Origin: Macrosoma leucophasiata
Lineage: Eukaryota; Arthropoda; Insecta; Lepidoptera; Hedylidae
Assembly: GCA_036365455.1 (NCBI GenBank)
Contig: JAWQUS010000010.1
Coordinates: 23,856,501-23,920,500 of the forward strand
Reading direction: 5' to 3'
Length of the DNA stretch: 64,000 nucleotides
Shown in pieces: positions 10,601-24,000 of this stretch (its first letter is position 1; the number at the start of each line of letters is the position of its first letter). The notes beneath the pieces are model-generated. The model saw only the letters and a program-made list of their open reading frames with translations. It made no database searches and had not been told where the DNA came from. The position numbers and the translations under genes were made by a program.

Positions 10601-13600
10601 GTGCCGGTTAGGTGAAGGGATAAGTTGTTATGCTCCTGTTATAGTTATTACAGAGCCATTTAACCAGAGCACGATGGTACTAAACACCATTGGGTGGTAG
10701 ATAAATTAGGCAATTTGGAGGTGCCTACATTCTTGAGCGAAAATTTTGACGTGACAACGTCTTAAATTAGGTTGCGGCTCGGAGTCACTCATGAAAAAGT
10801 GTAACGCCCGGTAACGTAACGATGAGTCACCGAACGAGAGAGAGGCCTGTCGGACCGGCGAATGCCTTTCTACCCAGAAAAAGACGTTGTCACGTAAAAT
10901 CTTCGCCCCTAAAACCGACTTTACAGACAACCAGTTTTTTTTTAATGTAATGAAAGTGGCAAACAAGCTTGCAGTTCACATTGATGTTAAGTGATGACTG
11001 CAGCCTATAGATACCCACAAAAAGACCAAGGTTAAAATGCAGATGTGTTACTAGTGTTACTACTCCTGAGGCCTAAGGTGTTATGCCCCTGTGAAATTAC
11101 AGGGCCATTATCACCTGAACGGAACATGATAGTGCTGAACACTACATTAGGTGATGCGGTGGTGCCTACGCTCGCGAGCGCCGCCACTTGAGCTCTACTA
11201 CCAGTAAAAATACTGGAATCTTACCACCAGTATGTAGTACCTCATTTTAAAAAGCTTTTTCTGTCATGTCTCATACATATCTGTGTTTAGATAGAAACCA
11301 GAGACATGCACTTCTGCACGGAGGAGTGGCCGAGTCAAGACGCGAGGAAACAGTTCGGCACGCTCAGCTTTACGCTGGTCTACGCTATACCTGGTAAGCA
11401 CAGCCCTAAATTAGGAATAAAGGCCTGACCAGACACTCGGCACAGTGTGACGTGGCGTGGTGGACAGGACGCAGGCGTCAGTGTAAGCACGTCGCGTCAA
11501 ACACGTAGTGTGAACGCTACAACCACACCAACGTCACAATGCAAATATGAACAGCGTGGAAACTACGTACAAAACCTTGAAACGTCACACTCACACAAAC
11601 ATGCGCATCGACAAGGCCTCGAAGCGGTTCTCGCGATGCAGTACTGAGTCACTCGCTACATCGAGCGTCGATGCGCATGTTTGTGTTAGTGTGCCATTTC
11701 GAACGTTTCGTACGTAGTTTTCATACTGTTCATATTTGTACAGTCCCGTATAACCACTACATGAACCGTTAACCATATAACATAATGCGTCGGCGTGCAG
11801 CAATCACCCCGTTCCGTCCCGTCCCAACGATTCTGTGCTGCGACACTATGATTATCGCCACGTCGGGTGAGACGGGTCGGTTTGTCGTCATAAACGTAAC
11901 TTCACGCCTGTAATCCCCGAAGGGGTAGGCAGAGGTAAATGCATGCATTCAAGCATACATGCAAACACCCACGATTCGCCGGTTACGTTTTGGCCCATGT
12001 AACAGGTGGCGAGCCTGTTGACATCACCGGGCACGTTACCAAACTTTGAGGTACTGGGAAATTTCCAGAAAATGGAAAAATCCCAATTGAACCAGAGATA
12101 AAGGCTTTTTCACCATTATCTCTGATAGCCCCCTACCCGGGAATCGAACCCAGGACCTCAGCGTAGTAGTAGTGGCCTGCTACCACTAGGCTACCGAGGC
12201 AGTTTAGGTTTATCTAATAAATACGAGTAATTTACTGTCAAGCGTCCCGCCACCTTCCCGTCTCGCCACACCAGCTATCTGGCCACACGTTAACTGATTG
12301 GTAAGAAGTGTTGACATTTATAAAAGTGACCTCAAAATTTTGACGCATGATACCAATAATATCGTCAAAAATGTAATAATAGTAACACACGTCCGGATTC
12401 CGCACGGCTTCGAATCCGTTGACCAAATCCGCTCTCACTACACACGACCGGATTCGGTACGGCGGACCCAATCCGCCGACCAACTACGCGCGAGCGGATC
12501 GCATCGGACTTGATTAATAATAATTATGTCTGCCGGACTCCTCTACACACGGCCATATTTGGTTCGGAGCATACCGAATCCGCTGTCCGCTCCGTACCAA
12601 ATTCGGACGTGTATTACTACAATTACATTTGTATTATTTGTACCGTGTGTAATTTTTTTTATGTAATGAAAGTGACAAGCAATGTGAAATGCAAGCAAGC
12701 ATGTAGTTCACATTGATGTTACGTGTCGACTGCAGCCTATAGACACACACACAATGAGCAGATGTCGAAATGCGGATGCGTTGCCACTCCTGAGGCCTAA
12801 GGCGTTATGCCTTTGTGCCGGAAATTACAGGGCCGTACATTACCACCTGACCGGAACACGATAGTGCTATAGATCTTATGAACACTACTATTTAACGGCA
12901 AGTATATTAGGTAATGCGGTGGTGCCTACGCCCGCGAGCTCCGTCACTGGAGCTCTACCACAAGTAAAAAACATACAAAAGCGCTCATTTTTATATTACA
13001 AACAGACACTCTAATTTTATTTATTTGTATGTACCTACGTATATAGTCTCGAGTCTTATGAACTTCACCACAAATTTGTAAATAACGATAACCACTTGCC
13101 AACACATTACCTGTCTGATATAATCCGAGATACGTTGTGTTTATCCGTATCTAAACGACCAAATAGTGTACTCGTATAGAGAATACAATATAAAACCTCC
13201 ATTAGGCTGAGAGCACTTTTGCATTACGTATCTTGCTAAACCACTTGTTTTGGATAAAGCGAGGAACGTTAAGTATCAAAGAATAACGTCAAGTTTCATA
13301 CATCGATTTGTACAAAAAAACTTAGAAAAAGGCTTAAAGTAAAACGGATGGTATGTAAATTATTTTTAAATCACCGTGTTCGATAACCATAGACACATCG
13401 GGCTTCGATTGTCGATGGTCTGCCGCCGGACCAATGAGCGTTCGGTGGAATCGCGCCGTGATTGGTCGACCGGCCGTGACGTCGCGAGTATTTCAAATCT
13501 ATTTATCTTAAAAAATGCGAAGAAACTTTTTCCCCAACCTAATATAATACGAGTATGTAGTGAAGTGATAAACCTGTCATCAACACTACAAAGTTAATTC

Positions 13601-15041
13601 AAATAATGATTATAACTTCATTGTCGGAACGTCGGACTCAACCGCTAGCTAGTGGAAGAGAAATGGTTCACTGATATAATCAATCACCTGGCGGTCAAAC
13701 TATTCGAATAGTGCAATAGTAAATACAATAACGCGGAATAGGCAGCATTGTCCTGCAAAATAACTAACGCCACTGCTATCGCCAATTCGTATGCCAAGCG
13801 TGGCGATTATGGCATATTCTCTCCCAAATTACGTACAACTGATGTTACCTCACACTGCAGAAGTGTCCTTGTAGACCATTTTGAAATAATAATTTTGGTA
13901 TTTTGGGCATCGTTGGGAAAGGCTTTTGTTCAACAGTGGGGCGTCTTTCGGCTGAAGTGATGATGAATTTTAACAATATTCTCAGAATCCCGATACATTC
14001 TCAACTGATCCCACAAAATGCCTTTACGACGTTTCAATGCGTTTCAATGATCCATTTACACAAAACTCTATTACGGATTAAAGATGCAATAAAACCCGTA
14101 TCAAATAGACAGCGAACCGAATGCGTGGCGAAGCGTTTTTGTTTTGTAATGTAGTCAGATAGACAAGCGAAATTGAACCGAATGCGTGCCGATACCGAGG
14201 CTAATCGAAAGCGTGCGACGTCAAGACAAACCAACTGAACTAGTCGGTTCTTCGTTGAAGCGCGCGAGCGCGCAGTAGGGGATAGGGTCTCCTCCTTCCC
14301 CTGGCTTTTTGCCCTTAGTTATCAAGGGCTTGATAAATAAGGTGTGAGTTATGGAGGGGGGGGGGGGGGGGTTTGCGTGCTAGGATTCACCGGTGTTTTT
14401 TTTAATGTATTTTTTATTAATAATAATATTTTTTTTGGTGAGCTTTTGGGCATAATATTTTCCCGCCCCGGCTATCTTCGCACGCAAGACTTACATAGGT
14501 AGGTAGAAGACAAACTTAAAGCGTGCATGTGAAGCAAACCGAACCGATACCGTGGAGAAAGAGAAGCGAAGCGGACGCGTCAAACTAGGGCGAACCGAAC
14601 TCGTGGCGACTGTCTTCTCAAAATGCTTTTAACGTTTTAATTACATTTTCAATTATGTACGAAATTCCATTAAGGGTAAAAATACGATAAGAGGGCTTCC
14701 GTTTTCTATAATGTTCCCATGACAAGGCGTGACAAATTGTGTTTACTTACACGCTTGTAGATATTAATAGCTTATATAGGGAAGGAAGTAGATCAAGACT
14801 TCGGTAGCTTAGTAGTAAAGTGCCTGGATTAGTTATCGCAGGAATAATGGAAAAAATCCTTCTTTTTACAAACGTTCTTAAAGTCAAAGTCAAACTGTTT
14901 ATTTATCATTTAGGATTTCAAGCATCACTTATGATATGTCAGAAATTAATAAATAGGTGAATAACAATAGATGTACATAACGACTTATAACTGCGAAACT
15001 TGAGAATCGAGAATGTCACTGAGAATAAATATATATACCCA

Positions 15042-15075
<34 letters not shown>

Positions 15076-18000
15076 TGGGTATATATATTTATTACAAATA
15101 TATATATACAGTTATGGATATATCAGTAGAATGTCTCATTTCCTCTTTTACAAACTGATAACAAAGAAGTGAGGAACAGAAAAAGAGGTTGTAATGTTAT
15201 ACTAAGTAGTTTTATTTTGATAAGTGCCAGAGGTGTACACATATATTCTATTATTTTTTTAAAAGTCTCATTGTAAAAGAACATATATGTTTGTATCAGA
15301 TTAAATTAAGATATTTTAACCTAAGTAAATGTATGTGTCCATTTTCCTTCAATTCCTCAATTCTCTCGCATGTGTTCTACGAAAAATACTTGGGGATAAT
15401 TCCGATTTTCATACTTTCCAAGTATACATAGTCATTTTCATAACGATCGATCCAGCCGTTTCGAATTGATATATTTCTTGACTATCAATTTTTGTAACAT
15501 GTACACTGACGTGACATTTTGTCTATTGTTAAATAGTTATTAATTTCGTAATCCCAGATGATAAATAAACATTTCGATTTTATGAACCGACTTCAAAAAA
15601 AGGAAGAGCTTTTGAATTCGTAGGAATCTTTTTTTTTTTAATCTCACAGTATTCTGGAGTGACAACGTTATTGCTGCGTGATTTTTAGTTTCTTATGATC
15701 ATTTTTTATTATTTTAATAAGTATTTAATTTTTCAATGGGTAATATGATTAATATATTTTTTAAATGAACAGTTTTTAATATAAGGTAAACGCAGAAATC
15801 ACGAAAAAAAGAACTGCTCCTTTCTGCTATTTTTTTACGATTTTAGGGTTAGTTACATTTTGATAAGTAAGTTAGAGTAATGTTTGTAAAAGATATCCTC
15901 ATCAAAAAGTTGTAAAGACTGTTCTGTGAGTATACTGGGCCACCATGACATGGGTGAATTCAATTTGTTTTTTTTTTTCACGGTGGTTGATGTAAGAAAC
16001 AAGCAAAAGTTGTAGCAAGTTCGTTCAAGTTTCCTGGACGTGAAAAAAAAACCGAATAAAAGATTTGATTTTCAACATAACACATACCAGGGAAGAGTAA
16101 AATGAATTATTTATGAAAAAAGTTAAGATTTTTTGTTTTCCTCAGGAAGGCTGTTATGAAAAGCTGTAAGTGAAAGTTTCAGAGACGTTGCTCCTGGCAT
16201 TTTTTTTACCAGACTGTGGCAATCAAAGATGATTGCCTATCGAAAAAATGTCCGATGGGACACGTCAGTGTCTTATTTGTGTAACAATATGTTCTTATTT
16301 GCTATGTTTTTGGATGACCGCAAACTCCTTCGATGATATCATTACTACGACGCCAAAAAAGTATAAGTGACAAGAAACAAATTACGACTTTAAAAAAATT
16401 TACTCTGCCAATTTTCACAGCCACAGTACCTAGCTTAGTGGACTGGTGGCAGGCTACTATTACTATGCTGGGATCCTGACTTCGATTAACAGGTCGGGGG
16501 CTACTAGAGATAAGGGTGTAAAATCCTATATCTCTCGTATTATTGGGATTTTTCCATTTTCTAGAAGTTTCCCAGTACTTCGACGTTTGGTAATGTGCTC
16601 GGAGATCTCAACAGGCTCGCCACCTGTTAAATCGTAACAGGAGAATCGTGGGTACTTGCATGTATGCTTGAATGCAAGCATTTACCTCTGCCTACAATTC
16701 AGGGCATTACAGGTGTGAACTGCCGAAGTTACGTATTTTTTTCTGATTTGAAGAAAGTTGGCGAATACGCCCTATAAATATTAAATAGGTTAGGGTAATC
16801 AACGGAAATCTTCTTTTCAAACCGCTAACGTCTTGAAATTTACAATGAGCACTTAATGCTAAACGAGATGCGATAAAATGTAGATCTGAACCGCATTTTA
16901 AAAGCTTGGTTACGTCACACCAACATTATTCCTCTTCAACCCTTTTCTTTAACTATTCATGCTATTGTTCATTATTCACTCGTACACAAATAAAATGTAC
17001 TTGGAGAAATGGAATTACACATGGCCTGTCAAGCGCTTATCCGGTTTTTTATGATACACGAAGATATATAATTAAGGTATAGGTACTCAAGTAAAAGGCT
17101 GTTGACCCATATCAATGTTTTGCGTAAGAGAGGGTCGCTTTTTTATGTATTTAATTTTACTGGTGCTCGATTCCCAGTATAGATTCGAGGGCGTAGCACC
17201 ACCGCATTACCTTATTTATCTTCCGCCAAATTATAAATTTCTGCAGTTCAGCACTATCGTGTGCCGGTTAGATGATAATGTATGGCCGCGTAATAACTAT
17301 CACAGGCATAACAAGGTGTCGGGGGTGGCAACGCATCTGCATTTTTAAAAGACTTCAAAGAAGAGGCGGATTTCACATTCTTATTATTATTGATAAATAT
17401 TCATTTTTTACTGGGAGAGCTCCAGTGATGGAGGTCGCGGGCGTAGGCACGACCTCATTACCTAATATGCTTGCCGCTAAATGGTAGTGAGCACTATCCT
17501 GTTCCGGTCACGTGGTAATATACGGCCCTGTAATTTCCGGCACAGAGGCATAACACCTTAGGCCTCAGGACTGGTAACGCATCTGCATTTTGACCTCTGG
17601 TCATTGTCCAGTACTACTACTACTACTGTCTATAGGCTGCAGTCATCACTTAACATTAATGTGTACTGCATGCTTGTTTGCCACTTCCATTTCATTAAAT
17701 AAATCAATATTTTTTAAGTTTTTTTGCTTTGACTAGCACCGACTCCAAAAAACGGATTCTTAATAGTAAATAGGAACTTATATAAGCTTCAATAATTTTG
17801 ATAAAATTTTTACGGTTCAAGGAACGTAAAGCCGCCGGCGGCTCCGGAACAATTGAAACTCAATTGTCATATTTTTCTCGTGACTTAAGCGTGGGTAAAG
17901 CTTTATTTTGAAGTCATAAAAATGTTATTTTCAACTTTTTAGTATTAGTTTAAGCTTGTACATTATGTGTATATAGTGTATATATGAGTTAGATATAGTT

Positions 18001-21000
18001 ATTAAGTCTTTTTTACAATTTTGACCCATGGTATTTGTGTAGATGGCTGATAGGCTCCAGTCATAATTTAATAATACGTAACTTCACGCCTGTAATCCCC
18101 GAAGGGGTAGGCAGAGGTAAATGCATGCATTCAAGCATACATGCAAACACCCACGATTCGCCGGTTACGTTTTGGCCCATGTAACAGGTGGCGAGCCTGT
18201 TGACATCTCCGGGCACATGAGCAAACTTTGAGGTACTGGGAAATTTTCCAGAAAATGGAAAAATCCCAATAGAACCAGAGATAAAGGCTTTTTCACCATT
18301 ATCTCTGATAACCCCCTACCCGGGAATCGAACCCAGGACCTCAGCGTAGTAGTAGTGGCCTGCTACCACTAGGCTACCGAGGCAGTTAATAATAATCCAT
18401 TTAAACGCGATATACAGCTACCTTCACTTATTTCGCAAACATTGCGTAGCGTTCAGAATTAACTCGAAAACTTGTGCCATCAAGCTCATGCAACCACAGA
18501 ACAGTTTCGAACACACAGCTCTATACAAAGTACAGCAACTTTAATGACCCGACAATTTAATAGTCCCCTTCAAGTAATCGCTGTTGATCGCCTACGATAA
18601 GCTATTACTAAGCTAATTTAAAGCTTGAATGGCATGACCTTTTTAAGACTTCTAAGCTTCGATTTCTCTAATATTCACGCATGAATAGTACACCACCGAC
18701 TAAAGAACGTAGCTATCTATTAATAACCTACGTGGCCCTATCGTGATATATTTGATAATTTCATGAAATGAGACCATTTCATGATGTGTTTCACTTAATT
18801 TGACCTATTTACGTTCGTAACGTATACGTTTAATGATGTAGACAACCACGAATAAATCAGTTTGGTTTCGTTTAACCGGACATATTGACGAACGATTTCT
18901 TATCATTTATATGGCAAAGGCACATCATGATGTGGCCAATGGATAGTGAACTTTGCATATAATGGAACCACTTTATAAAATTCTTAATCGTTTCATGATA
19001 TGGGGAATAATACGATATGGCTGCGATACTCGTACTGATATGAATCGTCGGACATGTATGGTTAATTAATTTTTATTTATTTATTTATTCACTAGCTGTG
19101 CCCGCGACTTTGTCTACGTGAGAAAAAATATTATTGTTCAGTATCTACCCGGACGAAGTCGTGGGCGCAGCTAGTATAAAAGTAGCCTAAGTTACTCCTT
19201 ATTACATCAGTTATCTACCAGTGAAAGTCCCGTCAAAATCGGAGACAATCAAATTCTATGTATTTGTATGTAGTTATGTATGTATGTATGGTTGTATGGA
19301 GATAAAAGTAGCCCAAGTTACTCCTTATCACATCAGATATCTGCCAGTGAAAGTCCCGTCAAAATCGGAGACACTCAAATGCTGTTTATTTGTATGTAGG
19401 TATGTATGTATGTATGGATGTATGGAGATAAAAGAAGCCTAAGTTACTCCTTGTTACATCAGCTACCTACCCATTGAAGTCCCGTCAAAGTCGGAAACAC
19501 TCCAATTCTACTTAATTGTATGTAGGTATGTATGTATGTGTGTATGGATGTATGGAGATAAAAGTGGCCTAAGTTACTCCTTATCACATCAACTATCTGC
19601 CAGTGAAAGTCCCGTCCAAATCGGTCAAGCCGTTCCCAAGATTAGCCCCGCCAAACGAAAGACCGACAGACAGACAGACAAAAATTGTAAAAAATGTTGT
19701 TTTGGTATATGTACCGTGTATACATACATATGCGTTTAGTAAAAAGCGGTTATTTTAATATTACAAACAGACACTCTATACTACTATTTGTATCTATATA
19801 GATTTATTATGAAAGCTACAATACAACATAAGACCTAAAAATTCTGTGAAAATTTTAAGCGTCTACATTATAGCGGTAACAGAAATACATAATTTGTGAA
19901 AATGTTAGCTTTCTAGCTATCACTGTTTATGAGATACAGCCTGGTGACAGACAGACAGACAGACAGCGGAGGATTAGTAATCCGTAGGACCCATTTTTAC
20001 CTTTTAGGCACGAAACCCCCTAAAAGATAGAACTAAGATACAGAATAGCTTAAAAATATTCGATACGATTCTTTAAATTGACATAACTTTTTTATTTCTG
20101 AACCGATTCACATGAAACAAACACTAAATGTTAAGTGAAACTTAACACAATATATTAGTGAAAACCACAAATCGAATAAGCCGTTTCTGATATAAGCGTG
20201 CACAAACACACAGACAAACTGACATTTTTCCGGGATAAAAAGTACCCAGTGTTGTGCGCCAAAGGTTAAAATATAATCATACCAAGTTTCATTGTAATCG
20301 AACCGGTAGTTTTTATGTGATGCTTGAACAAACAGACAGACAGACAGACAAAAAATGTTCTAATCACATATTTGTGTTCGGTATCGATCTAATAACATCC
20401 CCTGGTATTTATTTTTTCAATATTTTTAATGTACACATTTACACTTCTACAGATTTATTATAAGTATAAATAATCATCACAGCTATCATTACAGGGAATA
20501 CCTAATGCGATACAGTGGCAGTCTTTACCTTACTTATTATTTAATTAATAATAGGACAAATATTGTGTATATTACTAGATATTAGTTAGTATTGTAATGT
20601 AACGGCAAGTAGGCAGTACATTTCTCATCTTCCCAAAATCATCTAGTTAGTCTGAATTTTGCTTTATAGTTATCTGCTTTCAAATATTGAAGCCTGCGAA
20701 ATTGTCGCGGTGGATTAGTAGTATATAAGCTACACTTTCGGCCTTCGAGAAGAGAAGATTCTTAAATAATTCGAGAATTGTACAGTGTAACTGGGTATAC
20801 TTGTTTAAAAATTCTTGTATGTATCTTCACGCCAGGTCCCTAACGGGGTAGGCAGAGAGTGTAGAGCGCCAGATAACCCGGTTCTGACAAACCTCTCGTG
20901 CCTCGTCTACCTTCATCATGCTCTTCATACATGCACGCCGATTCCTAAGACTTTTGACCCCACCATCAGACAGAACTTGACCTATTTGGTCATGGTAGGT

Positions 21001-24000
21001 CAGTCTTGGTCTTCCTGGGCCTCTGCAACCATGCATTGTATATCTGTTTAGTCATTCGCTCATTCGACATTCTTTCTATATGCCCGAACCATCGGAGCAT
21101 GCCTTTTTTCATTTTTACACCGATACTATCATTCACACAAAGTCTCTTTCTTACATCTTCATTACGAACGCGATCGGTGAGTGATACACCGCAGATCTTA
21201 CGCAAAGATCTCATCTCGACCGAGTTCAACTTACTTTCATGCTCTTTCCTAAAAATTCTTGGCTTTGTATTTCCGATGATGTAGGAAGAAGAAGAGTTTC
21301 TACTGGTGGTAGAACTCCAGTGACGGAGGTCGCGGGCATAGGTACCACCGCATTACCTACATTAATACTTGCCGCTAAATGGTAGTGTTCAGCTCTATCG
21401 TGTTCCAGTCATGTGGTAATCTACGGCCCTGTAATTGCCGGCACAGAGGCATAACACCTTAGACCTCAGGAGTGGTAACGCATTTGCACTTTGACCTAAG
21501 TCTTTGTTTGGGTGTCTATAGCCTGCAGTCATCACTTAACATCAATGTGAACTGCATGCTTGTTTGCCACTTCCATTACATAAAAAACACATTTAATCCT
21601 TAAATAAAACGTTACACACACTACCATGCATTTGACCCACACAAACACACGTATTTGTTACACGAATATATACTCGTGGTCAAATTGCCTCTTCTAGCTA
21701 TGTTCCGAAGTACACTGCAGCCATTGCAAGATGTGACCTCAGTATAATACGTGACTTCACGCCTGTAATCCCCGAAGGGGTAGGCAGAGGTAAATGCATG
21801 CATTCAATCATACATGCAAACACCCACGACTCGCCAGTTACGTTTTTGGCCCATGTTACAGGTGGCGAACCTGTTGCCATCTCCGGGCACATTACCAAAC
21901 TCCGGGGTACTGGGAAACTTCCAGAAAATGGAAAAATCCAAATAGAAGCAGAGATAAAGGATTTTCAACCGTTATCTCTGATAGTCCCCGGCCCGGGAAT
22001 CGAACCCAGGACCTCCAGCGTAATAGTAGTGGCCTGCTACCACTACGCTACTGAGGCAGTTAATATATTATACTATTTACTGTAAAATGGAACATTGTTA
22101 CAGTGTGCTGGATGGATGCACGAGAGTTTTTTCTTTTTGTACAAAATATTTATGGTCGAATTTCGACCACTGGGCAACCATTAGTATATTATCTTATTTA
22201 TTATTTTTTTCCCAGGTTCCATTACGATCCTGTCATACGCGTGCATGGGCCGCACCCTCTGCTCAGTGAGACCGCCCTTCGATATCGACGAAGGGAACGT
22301 CAGTATGCAACAGGTAATATGTTACCCATCATTAATCATAGACTTTGATAGCTTAGGTAGTGCCTGCTATTAAAGTACTCTTTTAATTTAACCCTACGGT
22401 AGTGTTGCTAGACTATATTGACCCCAGGGCAAACTGAAACGGATACTTTTTAACTGTTTTGATTTTATTCTGTTTATTGTTATTGCAACATAGAAATAAC
22501 GCTTCCGCAGGTTTTCGCGAGCGTCTTACGTTGTAGAAATTAAATTTGCGGATTTTTTCGCGCATGCGTTTGCACTGGTGGTAGAGATCCAGTGACGGAG
22601 CTCGCGGACGTAGGCACCACCGCATTACCTAATGTACTTGCCGCTAAATGGTAGTGTTCAGCACTATCGTATTCTGGTCAGGTGGTAATGTACGGCCCTG
22701 TAATTTCCGGCACAGAGGCATAACACCTTCAGCCTCAGAAGTGGTAGCGCATCTGCATTTTGACCGTGGTCTTTGTGTGGGTGTCTATAGGCTGCAGTCA
22801 TCACTTAAGATCAATGTGAACTGCATGCTTGTTTGCCATTTCCATTACATAAAAAAAAAAACTCCCAGACTTCTTCTTCCAGCTACCGTGGTCACGGGCA
22901 GACTAATTCGACAATGTTCAGCCTGGTCTGGTCTTATATATACTGGAAAGCGACTGAAACGTCGGGTATAAGAAGAAGCTTGGGAGTGTTGTATACGCGA
23001 GAAATTCCGCAAAATTAATTTCTACAAAACATAGAAATAAATATATTATACATAAAATCAGAGATTTCAATCTAGATGCGTTGGCACTGCAGGTCTATGT
23101 TATAGTGTCTGAGCTGGAAATTAAGGCACTGTATATTACCACCTGCAAATGGGGAAATTCAAAATAGGCAGCAGTTTCCTGCGATAAAACTACCGCCACT
23201 GCGATCGCCAATCCGCATGCCAAGCGTGGCGATTATGGCATTTCCCTCTCTGATCGGGAGGCTTTTGTCCAGCTGTGGACGACTTTTGGCTGAGATGATG
23301 ATGATATTACCACTTCACTGGTACGATAGCGCTGAACACTACCATTCAGCGGCAAGTAGATAAAGAGTACCTCAGTGGTCTTGTAGAAGCGGGCCACTAC
23401 TAATATGCTGGGATCCTGGGTTCGATGCCCGTGTCGGGGACTATGAGAAATAACGGTAGGTATGAAATTTTTTATCACTGGTTCTATTAGACTTTCTGAA
23501 AGTTTCCCAGTTAGTACCTCGGAGTTTGCTAATGTGCCCGGAGATGTCAACAAGATCACCATCTCTTATATTAGTTAAAAAAACGTAACCCGCTTATCGT
23601 GGCTGTTTGCATGCTTGAATACATAAATACTTAGCTCTACCTTCCCCTTCGAGAAGACAAGTTACGATACAATAGATTAGGCTACCCTTTCGAGCTCCAT
23701 CATTGGAGATCTACCACCAGTAAGTTAGTTAGGTATCAACACTTCACTCAACAGTATATTCAGTCTGTTAACTTTTAATTTCCGGCACAGAGGCATAAGA
23801 CCTTAGGCCTCAGGAGTGGTAACGCGTCTGCATTTTGACCTTGGTCTTTGTGTGGGTGTCTATAGGCTGCAGTCATCACTTAACATCAATGTGAACTGCA
23901 TGCTTGTTTACCACTTCCATAACATAAAAAAAAAAAAAACCCACTTCAAGGTTACCGGATCGTTACTTGTTATTTTAACAACAATAAACTATTACAATAT

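Noticed and set aside
11893..12204. Conserved protein-coding ORFs recurring at several sites (peptides such as MHAFNHTCKHPRLA)
   Set aside because: They are translations of SINE-B copies in either direction, so the apparent conservation is that of the repeat.
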